Shown: positions 26,129 through 34,635 of the stretch, piece by piece | How the letters are laid out: each line of letters begins with the position of its first letter | How positions within the stretch are numbered: the stretch's first letter is position 1 | DNA from: Candidatus Leptovillus gracilis | GTDB lineage: Bacteria > Chloroflexota > Anaerolineae > Promineifilales > Promineifilaceae | NCBI GenBank assembly: GCA_016716065.1 | Contig: JADJXA010000005.1 | Coordinates: 323,096 to 387,095 of the forward strand | Direction: 5' to 3' | DNA length: 64,000 nt | The notes under the pieces: model-generated | Told to the model about the DNA's origin: nothing | Database searches by the model: none | The model's input: only the letters and a program-made list of their open reading frames with translations | Translations under genes and position numbers: made by a program

Positions 26129-26872
26129 CTACGCCGGCGTCTCGCCGGACAGACCGGGGTAATTCTGGAAATCGGTGGGGGGAACGGCCGTGCTGTCAGC
26201 CCGTTCGGCCAATAAAAGATGCAGTTGGGGATGGTCGGCATACACGCCGCGATACTGTGGCGGCAGCATGGCGGCAATCTGGCACATCACTGCGTCGGTT
26301 TGCCGGCGCAAAAACAGATCGCGTTCCTTGCTGCGCGGCATGGGCGGCAGGCTGCATGGTTCACCAATGCGCACATGAATCGTCAACCGCTGCAGCCGCT
26401 TCAGTTTGTTAATGACCATACGGTCTTCCGTGCCCCACACGGCGATGGGAATGACCGGCGCGCCGGTTTTGGCGGCCAGGAAAGCCACGCCTTCTTTGCC
26501 TTCCTGAAGCGTTTCTGTCTTGCTGCGCGTGCCCTCCGGGGCCATCGCCAAAATTTGGCCTTGTTTTATCCGTTTGATCACTTCGCGCAAGGTGTCGTAA
26601 TCGGCTTCGTAGCGGTTGAGCCACAGGGCGTCCAACTGCTTCATCACCCAGCGCCAGAAGAAAGATTCTTGATACTTTTCGGCGACCATCAGGACAAAGT
26701 CCTCCCGGTTGGAGATGATCACAGCCAGCGCCGCGTCGAGTCGGCCTAGATGATTAGAGGCAACGATGACGCCGCCGGTTGACGGAATGTGTTCAAGCCC
26801 TTGCACGTCAATCTCGGCGATGACGCGCAAGATAGGGCGAGTGACTAACCGCATAAAGCGAATAAACTTCAT
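26129..26872 (-). CDS. 1-acyl-glycerol-3-phosphate acyltransferase-like protein
   Basis: 247 residues of the PlsC superfamily. Motif I is SNHLGRLDAALA (HX4D), motif II lies around WLNRYEADYDTLRE, motif III is AMAPEGTRSKTE, and VIPIAVWGTED forms the following strand. It esterifies a lysophospholipid on the inner membrane face. The ATG at 26872 has AGGAAA before it. It is transcribed toward the glycosyltransferase, and together with the CDP-alcohol transferase and flippase-like genes it makes a lipid or glycolipid locus. The C-terminal tail is long and proline-rich. Confidence 0.9.
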   Translation of the reverse strand: MKFIRFMRLVTRPILRVIAEIDVQGLEHIPSTGGVIVASNHLGRLDAALAVIISNREDFVLMVAEKYQESFFWRWVMKQLDALWLNRYEADYDTLREVIKRIKQGQILAMAPEGTRSKTETLQEGKEGVAFLAAKTGAPVIPIAVWGTEDRMVINKLKRLQRLTIHVRIGEPCSLPPMPRSKERDLFLRRQTDAVMCQIAAMLPPQYRGVYADHPQLHLLLAERADSTAVPPTDFQNYPGLSGETPA

Positions 26873-26974
26873 AAGGTTTCCTATTAGGTTATGGCGTCAG
26901 CAGTGGTGCAGGGATGGTTGTTGCGCCAAAAGTCGGCGTCATTTTCGCCAAACTTCAGCAGTTAAGGCTTTTTT

Positions 26975-27181
26975 GGCATGGTTCATCGGGCGAAACATCT
27001 TCTTTACAAATTTACGCGGCATTGTCATGCTGAGCGGAGTCTTCGGAGCGAAGCATCCCGCTAACGCCAGAGGAACGGGATGCTTCGGAGGATGCTTCGG
27101 CTTCGCTCAGCACAGGCTCTCAGCATGACACGCTTTTTTGCTAAATTTGTAAAGCACAAATCAACTGAAATGAACCATGCC
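26975..27181. mobile_element. Nested palindromic MITE-like element, full copy A (207 bp)
   Basis: Outer ends GGCATGGTTCAT (26975-26986) and ATGAACCATGCC (27170-27181) are perfect complements. A second pair is TTTACAAATTTA (27003-27014) with TAAATTTGTAAA (27142-27153). The inner pair is GTCATGCTGAG (27024-27034) with CTCAGCATGAC (27119-27129). No open frame is present. The rest of the 26873-27276 gap shows only ATTCCGAAAT/ATTTTCGG short inverted words near 27185-27270. Confidence 0.85.
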
Positions 27182-27276
27182 GCATTTTCGGAATTAAATA
27201 AGCCTTCAATCCGAAAATGCCTCAAGCGAATTCCGAAATACATCGAATTTTCACTCGATTGTTTTTCGGAATTCGC

Positions 27277-28023
27277 CTAAGACCAATTGGCGAGTACGGC
27301 CGTTAGCTCCATCAAGTTCTGAATCGTCGCATCGGGGGTCAGCCCGGCTGGCAGGTGGAAGCGCTGGCTGGCACGGATAAGGACGGCGCGCATCCCGGCG
27401 GCGTGCGCCCCCACAATGTCATGCTCCGGCGCATCACCGATGAAGACGGCGTTGGCCGGGTCCACGCCCAATTCGCCCAATACGTGCCAGTAGGGGGTTG
27501 GCTGTGGTTTCCATTTGCCGGCGTCAGCGGAAAAGAGCATGGCGTCGAAGTAGCCGTCCAGCCCAAAACGGCGCAAATCTTGGATATGGGCCGCGCCGCT
27601 AAACATGGTGTTGGACAACAGCCCAACCTTGTAACCGGCGGCTTTCAGGTGGGCCAGGATGTCTTGCGCGCCGGGCAGGGCGTGGGCCTGGGAACAAAGC
27701 GCGGTCTGGTACAGTTCCGCCGCTTCGGCCAGCCAAGCCGGTTGGATACCATTGGCGCCGCAGCAGGTGTGCAGAATATCGGCCAGAAAATCTACCAGGC
27801 GCAGGTTTTGGCCGCCGGATACGGCCGTTTCCCATTTCCCCGGCAAAATCGCAAAGCCAGTGTCCCGGAAAGCAGCAAACTCCGGCAGTTGGTCGCCCTG
27901 CTGCCGCAAATGGTCATAGGCCGCCTGCAAACCGGGCGTTTCCAACATCGGCCAGGCATCGTAAGGCCCGGTATACTCAATCAACGTCCCACCCAGGTCG
28001 AAGATGACAGCTTTTATGGTCAA
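27277..28023 (-). CDS. HAD-superfamily hydrolase
   Basis: 248 residues starting at a TTG (28023) with GGAG seven bases upstream. HAD motifs: I, VIFDLGGTLIEY (first Asp nucleophile; the usual second Asp is Gly as in many HAD-IA proteins); II, GLLSNTMFSG; III, GKWKPQPTPYW; IV, AVFIGDAPEHDIVGA. The cap domain lies between motifs I and II. It would dephosphorylate a small metabolite. It is flanked by a MITE-like element downstream and a heptad array upstream, which separates it from mutS2. Substrate unknown. Confidence 0.88.
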   Translation of the reverse strand: MTIKAVIFDLGGTLIEYTGPYDAWPMLETPGLQAAYDHLRQQGDQLPEFAAFRDTGFAILPGKWETAVSGGQNLRLVDFLADILHTCCGANGIQPAWLAEAAELYQTALCSQAHALPGAQDILAHLKAAGYKVGLLSNTMFSGAAHIQDLRRFGLDGYFDAMLFSADAGKWKPQPTPYWHVLGELGVDPANAVFIGDAPEHDIVGAHAAGMRAVLIRASQRFHLPAGLTPDATIQNLMELTAVLANWS

Positions 28024-28026
28024 GAG

Positions 28027-28098
28027 TTTACTCCGTGTTCCGTGTTGCGTGTTCTGTAAACCTCAACTGAATACTGAACACTGAACACTGAATACAGG
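28027..28098. repeat. Heptad arrays TTCCGTG and ACTGAAC
   Basis: GTGTTCCGTGTTGCGTGTTC on one side, and three ACTGAAC/ACTGAAT words on the other. They fill the mutS2-HAD gap. Confidence 0.8.
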
Positions 28099-28101
28099 CT
28101 T

Positions 28102-30528
28102 CTAATTGTATTCCACCAACTTGGCCACCGTAACACCGGGGCCGCCTTCGCCGTCTTTGCCCTCTTCCCAGGAGGCGACGTGGGTGTTGCTTTTCAGGGC
28201 TTCGCGCACCCCTTCGCGCATCCGACCGGTGCCCTTGCCGTGAATGATGCGCACCCAGGGCATCCGGGAGAGGAAGGCCGTGTCCAGAAAACGTTCCAAT
28301 TCGGCCAACCCTTCTTCCACGCGCTTGCCGCGCAAGTCCAGTTCAAAGCCGGTGACGGCGGCGACGGTGGCGGTATAGCCGGTTGTCTCTTCTTCTTCCA
28401 TCGGTCGCCCTTTAAACTCCAGGTCTTCAAACCGGGCGCGCATTTGCAGGCGGCCCATCGCCACCAGCGCCTCGTGGCTGCTAATGGCAACCACTTCCGC
28501 TTTGCGGTCCAGCGATTTTACCAGCACGGTATCGCCCACTTGCAGCTTGCGGCGGATTTGTTTGGTGGGTGGTTTGGGCGGCAGGGTAACGGCCGTAATC
28601 GGCTTCAATTCCGTCTCTTCCACCGCCGCCACTTCCTGACTGACCTTCTTGAGCTGATTCAGCGACACCGCGTCCCGAATCTGGCGGCGGGCGCGGGTCA
28701 ATTCCGTCTGCACCGCCTCGATTTCTGCCCGCGCCTGCGCCTGCGCCTCGGCCAAAATCTGACGGCGCTCTTCTTCGATATGCGCCAGCCGCGCCGCCAG
28801 CTCATCCCGCTGGGCATCCGCTTCGCGCAGCGCCAGCCGCGTGCCCGCCTGCTCCGCTTCCATTTTTTCGCGCAAATCGTAAATGGTGTCCAGCAGCGTC
28901 TCCGCCTTGTGGCTGCCCGCGCCCAGCAGGCGCAGGGCGTCTTCCAAGATGGTCTCATCCAGCCCCAGGCGACGGGCGATGGCAATGGCGTTGGAGCGGC
29001 CAGGCAAGCCGATGGTCATCTCATAGGTCGGCGAGAGCGTTTCAATGTCGAACAGCAGCGAGGCGTTGGTCGCCCCTGGCGTTTGCCCGGCGTACAGCTT
29101 CAGCTCCGGGTAATGGGTGGCGATGAAGGTCGTCGTCCCTTTGTCGCGTAGGAAGTTGACGATGGCCTGGGCCAGGGCGGCGCCTTCGGCCGGGTCTGTG
29201 CCGGAACCCAATTCATCAAACAACACCAGGCAGCGATCATCCACCTGCTGCAAGATGCGGCTGATGTTGTTGACATGCGCCGAGAAGGTAGACAGGCTTT
29301 GCTCGATGGACTGCTCGTCGCCGATGTCGGCGAACACGTTGTCGAAAATGGTCAGGCGGGCTTCGGTAGCCGGCAGGTGCAGGCCAGATTGGGCCATGAG
29401 GACCATCAGGCCGGTGGTTTTCAGGCTGACGGTTTTGCCGCCGGTGTTGGGACCGGTGATGAGGACGATGAAAATGTCATCCGCCAGCGTCAGGTCGGTG
29501 GGCACGACGCTGGCCGGGTCTAGCAGCGGATGGCGCGCCCCTTTGATCCAGATGGCCGAGCCGGGGTGGGGATTGGGCGGCGGCGGCGTCCATTTTTCAC
29601 GTTCGTTGGCGTGTTTGGGCGGGCGAGGAGCCGCAAAGACGCGCCAATCCACAAAATCCGGGGCAACGCCGTTGATCATAGAGGCGTAGCGGGCGCGGGC
29701 AAAGATGAGGTCCAACTCGGCCAGGCGGGCGACGACGCGCTTGATGCTGTCGCCTTGTTCGGCCACCTGCCGCGATAGTTCGGCCAGGATGCGCTGGACT
29801 TCATTTTGTTCGGCGATTTGCAGGCCGCGATATTCGTTGTTCAGTTCTACCGTCGCCAGCGGTTCGATCCATAACGTTGCGCCGCTGCCGCTTTGGTCGT
29901 GGACGATGCCTTTGATGCGCCCTTTGGCGTCGGCGCGCAGGGGGACTACGTAACGGCCGCTGCGCATGGAGACCAACGGGTCTTGCAGGTATTGGTTTTG
30001 GCTGCTTTGCAGGATGCGCTGCAATTTATCCTGGATACGGCCGTGTACCACCCGTAATTCCTGCCGCAGTTTCGCCAGCTTAGGACTGGCGCTGTCCAGC
30101 ACTTCGCCGCGCTCGTCCAACGTCTGGCTGATGGCCGAGACCAGGCCGGGGCATTCTTCGATTAACTCGCCAATTTCCGCCAGGCGGGGGAATTTTTCTT
30201 CGGCTTTCAGCAGGTTGCGGCGCAGGTCGCGGCCGGCCGCCAGGGTACTGCGGATGGCCAGCAGGTCTTCGGCCAGCAGGGTGAAGCCGCGTTCGGCGTT
30301 GTCTACCGAGCGGCGCACATCGCGCGCGCCGCCGATGGTGACGCTGGTGTGGCTGTCTAGCAGGCGCACGGCTTCGCTGGTTTCCGTCTGCCATTGGCGG
30401 GCTTCCAGGATGTCGGTGGTGGGCGTGAGGCTGCGGGCCAGCTCTTCACCGCCGCTGAAGCTGGTGTAACCGGCCAGAATATGCCGCACTTTATCAAATT
30501 CCAGGGTGAACAGACTCTTGGTATCCAT
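28102..30528 (-). CDS. mutS2: Endonuclease MutS2
   Basis: 808 residues, normal for MutS2. The N-terminal core starts MDTKSLFTLEFDKVRHILAG. The ATPase has Walker A GPNTGGKTVSLKTTGL (about residues 358-373), Walker B CLVLFDELGSGTDPAEG, and IATHYPELK. A coiled-coil, Glu/Arg-rich segment spans about 500-620. The C-terminal Smr nuclease domain contains ELDLRGKRVEEG and IIHGKGTGRMREGV. MutS2 acts on branched DNA and collided ribosomes. A TATACT hexamer lies 7 nt before the ATG, suggesting a leaderless transcript. It is divergent from the alkyltransferase-like gene. Confidence 0.96.
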   Translation of the reverse strand: MDTKSLFTLEFDKVRHILAGYTSFSGGEELARSLTPTTDILEARQWQTETSEAVRLLDSHTSVTIGGARDVRRSVDNAERGFTLLAEDLLAIRSTLAAGRDLRRNLLKAEEKFPRLAEIGELIEECPGLVSAISQTLDERGEVLDSASPKLAKLRQELRVVHGRIQDKLQRILQSSQNQYLQDPLVSMRSGRYVVPLRADAKGRIKGIVHDQSGSGATLWIEPLATVELNNEYRGLQIAEQNEVQRILAELSRQVAEQGDSIKRVVARLAELDLIFARARYASMINGVAPDFVDWRVFAAPRPPKHANEREKWTPPPPNPHPGSAIWIKGARHPLLDPASVVPTDLTLADDIFIVLITGPNTGGKTVSLKTTGLMVLMAQSGLHLPATEARLTIFDNVFADIGDEQSIEQSLSTFSAHVNNISRILQQVDDRCLVLFDELGSGTDPAEGAALAQAIVNFLRDKGTTTFIATHYPELKLYAGQTPGATNASLLFDIETLSPTYEMTIGLPGRSNAIAIARRLGLDETILEDALRLLGAGSHKAETLLDTIYDLREKMEAEQAGTRLALREADAQRDELAARLAHIEEERRQILAEAQAQARAEIEAVQTELTRARRQIRDAVSLNQLKKVSQEVAAVEETELKPITAVTLPPKPPTKQIRRKLQVGDTVLVKSLDRKAEVVAISSHEALVAMGRLQMRARFEDLEFKGRPMEEEETTGYTATVAAVTGFELDLRGKRVEEGLAELERFLDTAFLSRMPWVRIIHGKGTGRMREGVREALKSNTHVASWEEGKDGEGGPGVTVAKLVEYN

Positions 30529-30535
30529 GCGGGCT

Positions 30536-30563
30536 AGTATAACTGAAATTCGCTGCCTATAAT
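30536..30563. promoter_or_regulatory. Divergent mutS2/atl promoter region
   Basis: On the plus strand TATAAT at 30558-30563 lies 50 nt before the atl start region. On the minus strand TATACT (30541-30536) lies 7 nt before the mutS2 ATG. The -35 hexamers are weak in both directions. Confidence 0.5.
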
Positions 30564-30614
30564 AAAAGCTGGACGGTGGATAAAGTGGCCTGTGGAGATA
30601 GAGAGGAGCGTGTG

Positions 30615-30995
30615 ATGATGACGCAGCCGATAAATTTTTATGAGCAGGTGTATGCAGTGGTGCGGCGTGTGCCGCGGGGGAAGGTGACGAGTTACGGCCG
30701 TATCGCCAACATACTCGGCCATCCCCATGCGGCGCGGGCTGTCGGTTACGCCCTCAACGCCCTGAAAGACAAAGATGCTCCAGCTTATCAGGATGTGCCC
30801 TGGCAGCGGGTGGTCAACAGCCAGGGACGCATCAGCATTGTTAACCGGGAGTACGGGGCCAACGTGCAAGCCGATCTCTTGCGCGCCGAGGGCGTCGTCG
30901 TCAGCGAAGAGTTAAAAATTGACCTGCGGGTGTATTTATGGGAAGGGCTGAATCTGGCCGAGATTGATGAAATCTTGGCGAGCAAATCAGGCTGA
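30615..30995 (+). CDS. Alkyltransferase-like protein (ATL), MGMT homologue without the catalytic Cys
   Basis: GTG-ATG-ATG at 30612-30620 follows GAGAGGAG; I take the first ATG (126 residues). The sequence VRRVPRGKVTSYGRIANILG and the helix-turn-helix are MGMT-like. The active-site PCHR is replaced by VPWQRVVNSQGRIS, with Trp where the reactive Cys should be. That is the defining feature of ATL proteins, which bind O6-alkylguanine and recruit nucleotide excision repair instead of repairing directly. It lies between mutS2 and mutY, making a DNA-repair group. It has its own promoter on the plus strand. Confidence 0.92.
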   Translation: MMTQPINFYEQVYAVVRRVPRGKVTSYGRIANILGHPHAARAVGYALNALKDKDAPAYQDVPWQRVVNSQGRISIVNREYGANVQADLLRAEGVVVSEELKIDLRVYLWEGLNLAEIDEILASKSG

Positions 30996-31051
30996 AGGGG
31001 AATATATGACAAAGGGACAAAGTAACGAAGGCACAAAGGAATCAGAAAATC

Positions 31052-31295
31052 GGCATGGTTCATTTCAGGCGATATGTGGTTTACAAATTTAGGGCAAAGA
31101 CATGTCATGCTGAGAGCCTGTGCTGAGCCTGCCGAAGCATCCTCCGAAGCATCCCGTTCCTCTGGCGGTAGCGGGATGCTTCCCCGTTCGACGTTGCTCA
31201 GGGCCGAAGACTCCGCTCAGACCTTGTCCTGAGCAACGCCGAAGGAATGACAATGTCGCGTAAGTTTGTAAAGAAGATGCTCAATGAACCATGCC
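31052..31295. mobile_element. Nested palindromic MITE-like element, full copy B (244 bp)
   Basis: Outer ends GGCATGGTTCAT (31052-31063) and ATGAACCATGCC (31284-31295) match copy A exactly. TTTACAAATTTA at 31080-31091 pairs with TAAGTTTGTAAA at 31261-31272. The inner GTCATGCTGAG is at 31104. The interior is longer and rearranged relative to copy A (extra GAGCCTGTGCTGAGCC and TTGTCCTGAGCAACG segments). It occupies most of the 309-bp atl-mutY gap; nothing else is seen there. Confidence 0.85.
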
Positions 31296-31304
31296 AAAAA
31301 TCTC

Positions 31305-32399
31305 TTACCCAAACGATTCTCTGAGACGGGCGATGATTTTGCGGTCGGTGACAGCGAAGGCGTAGCGGTCCAGGTCGGCCAGGGTGACCCAGGCGTGGTC
31401 GGCGACGCCAATGTGTTGGGGATGGCCGCCAATGTGGCTGGCGTGGTAAGCGTGGAGGGTAATGCGGAAGTGGGTGTAGGCATGTTGGATGCTGGTCAGG
31501 TGGTCGCCGACGCGAATTTGCAGGGCCAGTTCTTCTTCTATTTCCCGTTCCAGGGCAGCGGGCAGCGATTCGCCGGCTTCCTGTTTGCCACCGGGAAATT
31601 CCCACAAGCCACCGAGCAGGCCGTTTAACGGCCGTTGGGCAATCAAAAACCGCTCATCCAGCCCCGGGCCATTTTGCCAGATAATCGCGGCGACTACATC
31701 GTAATGGGGGGTGCGCTGGCGTGGTGGTTTCACCGGTCTTTCAAGCTGTGTGCCACGCTGCCGCGCCAGGCAGTGGGCAGTCAGTGGGCACAGCAGGCAG
31801 AGCGGCTTTTGCGGCAGGCAGATCGTCTGGCCCAACTCCATGAGCGCCTGGTTGTAATCGCCGGGACGATCCGACGGCACGAGGTCGGCGGCAAGCTGCC
31901 AGAGGTGGTTTTTGGTTGCCGTTTGTGTCACATCGTTGGGCAGGTCGGTGAGACGGCTGAGGACGCGGATGACATTGCCATCCAGCACAGGGACCGGCTC
32001 GCCATAGGCGATAGAGGCGATGGCTCCGGCGGTGTAACGGCCGATGCCTTTGAGCGTTTGTAATTGGGCGGCGGTGGGGGGGAAACGGCCGTGCCACTCC
32101 GTCACCACCGTTTGGGCGGTGGCGTGCATATTGCGCGCCCGGCTGTAATAGCCCAGCCCCTCCCACACTTTCAGCACGTCATCCAGGGGCGCGGTGGCCA
32201 GGTCTTGCACGGTGGGGAAACGAGCCAGCCAACGCTGGTAATAAGGCAGCACAGCAGCGATTTGCGTCTGCTGAAGCATAATCTCGGCCACCCAGATGCG
32301 GTAAGGGTCGCGCGCGCCGCGCCAGGGCCAATCGGCGTGCCCGGCATCCCACCAGTCGAGGAGGAGGGTAGGAGGGGGAGGGAGGGTGTGGTTCGTCAT
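31305..32399 (-). CDS. mutY: A/G-specific adenine glycosylase MutY
   Basis: 364 residues. The catalytic domain has EIMLQQTQIAAVLPYYQRWL, the helix-hairpin-helix LKGIGRYTAGAIASIAYG with VLDGNVIRVLSRL (catalytic Asp), and an iron-sulfur loop C-x6-C-x2-C-x5-C (CLPQKPLCLLCPLTAHC). The C-terminal domain contains a near-complete Nudix box, GGKQEAGESLPAALEREIEE, which is unusually well kept for the MutY recognition domain. It removes adenine opposite 8-oxoguanine. It starts 17 nt downstream of the MBL hydrolase stop, so the two are probably co-transcribed. The stop abuts the MITE-like element. Confidence 0.95.
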   Translation of the reverse strand: MTNHTLPPPPTLLLDWWDAGHADWPWRGARDPYRIWVAEIMLQQTQIAAVLPYYQRWLARFPTVQDLATAPLDDVLKVWEGLGYYSRARNMHATAQTVVTEWHGRFPPTAAQLQTLKGIGRYTAGAIASIAYGEPVPVLDGNVIRVLSRLTDLPNDVTQTATKNHLWQLAADLVPSDRPGDYNQALMELGQTICLPQKPLCLLCPLTAHCLARQRGTQLERPVKPPRQRTPHYDVVAAIIWQNGPGLDERFLIAQRPLNGLLGGLWEFPGGKQEAGESLPAALEREIEEELALQIRVGDHLTSIQHAYTHFRITLHAYHASHIGGHPQHIGVADHAWVTLADLDRYAFAVTDRKIIARLRESFG

Positions 32400-32416
32400 T
32401 TGTGGTCCGCTGCGTG

Positions 32417-33421
32417 TCAGGCCCGGAGGTACTGCACCACCGGATGGCGCTGACCGGCGATTTCGTCCAGGTTGGCGGCGACGAGTTCGCCGCGCTGATA
32501 GAGGTGTTCCACATGCGCCCCGGTCTCTTCCAGCGCCAGCAGCACGTGGTAGCTTTCGACGCGGCCAAATAAATCACGGCTGATGTCGGCGATGGATTTG
32601 GGTTCGCAGCAGATGTCCATCACTTTTTGCAGGCGTTCGTCGTGGGATTGGCGGATGGCGGCGATACGGCCGTATACATCTTCCATCGGCTCCTGATGCC
32701 CACCCAGCCCCAGCCGGATGCCCGGCACTTTTTCGATTTTCTTGAGTGAATCCAGGTAATGGCCCAGGCCCATGTTATTGGTGATGGATTCGGGCGACTG
32801 GTGCGGCGTGATGCGCGACAGAACGTGGTCGGCCGTCAGCAGCACATCGTCTACGTGCAGGCAAACCTGGCCGGGGCAGTGGCCGGGCACATGGTAAACA
32901 TGGATGCCGCCCACCGTCAGTTCGTCTTCATCCAGCAGAAATTGGACCGGCATAGAGCGATAGTAATTTTTGCCGAAGTGGTAAGCGGCCATCAAGCCTT
33001 GCCGATGTTTGTCGGCCACGCCGGCGCGTTCCAGAAAAATATCCAGGCGGCTGGCGGCAAAGACAATGCGCTCCTCGAAATTGGACAATACACGCCGGTC
33101 TAAAATGTGGACGCCAATGGGGGCGTTGGTGAACTGGCGCACAAAGGGCAGCCCGCCGAAATGGTCTATATGGCCGTGGGTGATGAGGATGGTGGTGACG
33201 GCCGTTAAACCAATGGCTGGATCATACTGCTCGGCAACGGCCGTCACGCCGGCCAGCAGTTCGTCGTTGGCCTTGTCGTAGCCGGAGCCACAGTCCACCA
33301 GGATAAGCTGGTCGCCATCGCTGATGAGATAAATGTTGTTGACGAGGGTCGGAAAGGAACGCACCGGAAAGGAATAAATAACCCGGCCGGCGCTGGTGGT
33401 GAATTTTTGGATGGTTTTCAT
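32417..33421 (-). CDS. MBL-fold metallohydrolase
   Basis: The ATG at 33421 (MKTIQKFTTSAGRVIYSF) is chosen; the long upstream extension of the frame is repeat-derived. 334 residues. The metal-binding motif is TILITHGHIDHFGG (HxHxDH), with YHVPGHCPGQVCLHVDDVLLTADH supplying further ligands. The C-terminal 70 residues look like the winged-helix tail of LACTB2-like hydrolases (DICCEPKSIADISRDLFG). A TATAAT hexamer lies 7 nt before the ATG, so the message may be leaderless. It could be a ribonuclease-like or glyoxalase-like enzyme. Confidence 0.88.
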   Translation of the reverse strand: MKTIQKFTTSAGRVIYSFPVRSFPTLVNNIYLISDGDQLILVDCGSGYDKANDELLAGVTAVAEQYDPAIGLTAVTTILITHGHIDHFGGLPFVRQFTNAPIGVHILDRRVLSNFEERIVFAASRLDIFLERAGVADKHRQGLMAAYHFGKNYYRSMPVQFLLDEDELTVGGIHVYHVPGHCPGQVCLHVDDVLLTADHVLSRITPHQSPESITNNMGLGHYLDSLKKIEKVPGIRLGLGGHQEPMEDVYGRIAAIRQSHDERLQKVMDICCEPKSIADISRDLFGRVESYHVLLALEETGAHVEHLYQRGELVAANLDEIAGQRHPVVQYLRA

Positions 33422-33428
33422 GGAGAGG

Positions 33429-33475
33429 ATTATAGAATTGTCAATGGTCAATAGCCAATTGACAATTGACAGTTC
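33429..33475 (-). promoter_or_regulatory. TATAAT promoter fed by an ATTGACA heptad array
   Basis: ATTATA at 33429-33434 reads TATAAT on the minus strand, 7 nt before the MBL gene. Immediately upstream stand several TTGACA/TTGACC/TTGGCT words with 7-bp period, one of which (TTGGCT) is 18 bp from the -10. The heptad word itself resembles a consensus -35. Confidence 0.5.
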
Positions 33476-33585
33476 GAGCAGGACCAGGCTGGTTTTCATC
33501 CGCTGCCGCGTCCTTTTTCGCGCGGTATCGTTCCCTGACATACACTTCGCGTTATAGAACCGTACCAGATTCGGGAGGTCGCCGT

Positions 33586-33684
33586 CCTCTGCTCTGGCAC
33601 GGTCTTCCGTGATACGGTGCAGTTGGCGGGTATACTCTATTGGTGCAGCAAGTACGGCCGTCGAGTTGGTGATTGGCAAGTGAA
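33586..33684. repeat. 99-bp repeat, copy A
   Basis: Differs from copy B (36897-36995) at only four positions and has the same orientation. It contains CACGGTCTTCCGTG (a small palindrome) and one ACGGCCGT. No open frame with a start is convincing. The remainder of 33422-33889 holds the heptad array and no recognisable gene. Confidence 0.85.
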
Positions 33685-33889
33685 AGGGGTTGGGCGACGC
33701 TGTGCAGACGCAGCGCCGGAACGTGGAGCCTGGTGGCCCAAATCGGTATCGACATAATGGGCAAAGCTTACACCGGAAGCGTTTGGTCTGGCAAACCTTT
33801 CGGCCGAAAACGTCACCCACCGCGCGCTAAATTGTTCCGGCCGGCATGATACAATCACCGGCAAAGTCAAGATCAACGAAGAGGTTTCA

Positions 33890-34348
33890 GTGCATGCTGC
33901 AACTGCTTCACGGGCGCGGCGGTTCAGAAAACTACTGGTGGCCGTGGTCGCCGGCATCATAGGCGGTGGCATTGCCGGGGCGCTATTTGGCGCCGCCTTC
34001 GGATTATTGATTACCTATGGTGGAGAAGACATAGGCATGGGCCTCATTGTTGGCGCTTTAGCTGGCGCTCCTATCGGAATGGTGGTCGGTGCGCTGACCG
34101 CCTCAGTCAGCGGGGTGATAGCCCAACTCCACCGCACAGCGCTCACCCCTAGGCTTGGCTCCTGGTTGGGCGCAATCTTCGGCGCGACGCTGACAGCGCT
34201 TTGGTTCAGCGGCCAATTCATGTGGCCGGTTTCGCTAACATTCCTCGTTACTGCCGCTGGCGCGCTCTGCGGCGCCGCGGGCGGCTGGCTCGCCGGCCGT
34301 TTCTACAGATACGCATGGGCAGAGCCGGACCAGGATGCAAATACGTGA
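33890..34348 (+). CDS. Small glycine-rich membrane protein
   Basis: A GTG start at 33890 with AGAGG upstream gives 152 residues. Four hydrophobic segments are visible, with glycine-zipper patterns (AGIIGGGIAGALFGAAFGLL, then VGALAGAPIGMVVGALTA, LGAIFGATLTALWF, and GALCGAAGGWLAGRF). The N-terminus is basic and the C-terminus acidic. I do not recognise a family; similar glycine-zipper proteins are annotated as hypothetical. It stands alone between the 99-bp repeat and a pterin dehydratase remnant and may be part of an accessory segment. Confidence 0.6.
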   Translation: MHAATASRARRFRKLLVAVVAGIIGGGIAGALFGAAFGLLITYGGEDIGMGLIVGALAGAPIGMVVGALTASVSGVIAQLHRTALTPRLGSWLGAIFGATLTALWFSGQFMWPVSLTFLVTAAGALCGAAGGWLAGRFYRYAWAEPDQDANT

Positions 34349-34361
34349 TGGGGAAACCAGT

Positions 34362-34530
34362 GGCTGTCATTCCGCTTCAAGACGTTCGCTTGCGCGCTGA
34401 AGTGGATGGTCAGCGCCAGTATCCTGGCGAATAAGCTAAACCGCCACCCAGAGTGGATCAACACCTACGAGCGGGTAACGGTGAATCCCTATACTGGGGC
34501 CGGTCTTCCAGACCATACCACATTTGGCTG
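34362..34530 (+). pseudogene. Pterin-4a-carbinolamine dehydratase fragment
   Basis: One frame reads WLSFRFKTFACALKW, then VSASILANKLNRHPEWINTY and ERVTVN. This matches the core of the dehydratase (the NHHPEW motif with the catalytic His region), where the first His of HH is Arg. The N-terminal third is missing (a stop lies just upstream) and the C-terminal part dissolves into the 42-bp repeat at 34536. It is a remnant, not a working gene. Confidence 0.65.
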
Positions 34531-34532
34531 CG

Positions 34533-34635
34533 ACAACGGCCGTTCCCCATTCACTTTTGGCGATTGGTTGGTGGGCAACGGCCGTTCCCCATTCCCTGTT
34601 AGCTGTTGGTGTTGGGGAAACGGCCGTTCCTCGTC
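34533..34635. repeat. 42-bp tandem repeat carrying three ACGGCCGT octamers
   Basis: The octamer occurs at 34536, 34578 and 34620, exactly 42 bp apart. Each is followed by TTCCCC or TTCCTC and a G/T-rich part. The rest of the gap to 34761 shows no gene that I can support. Confidence 0.8.

Noticed and set aside
33422..33820. Long N-terminal extension of the MBL hydrolase frame
   Set aside because: The extension is made of heptad-repeat and 99-bp-repeat translation and has no similarity to the family. The ATG at 33421 with TATAAT just upstream fits better.
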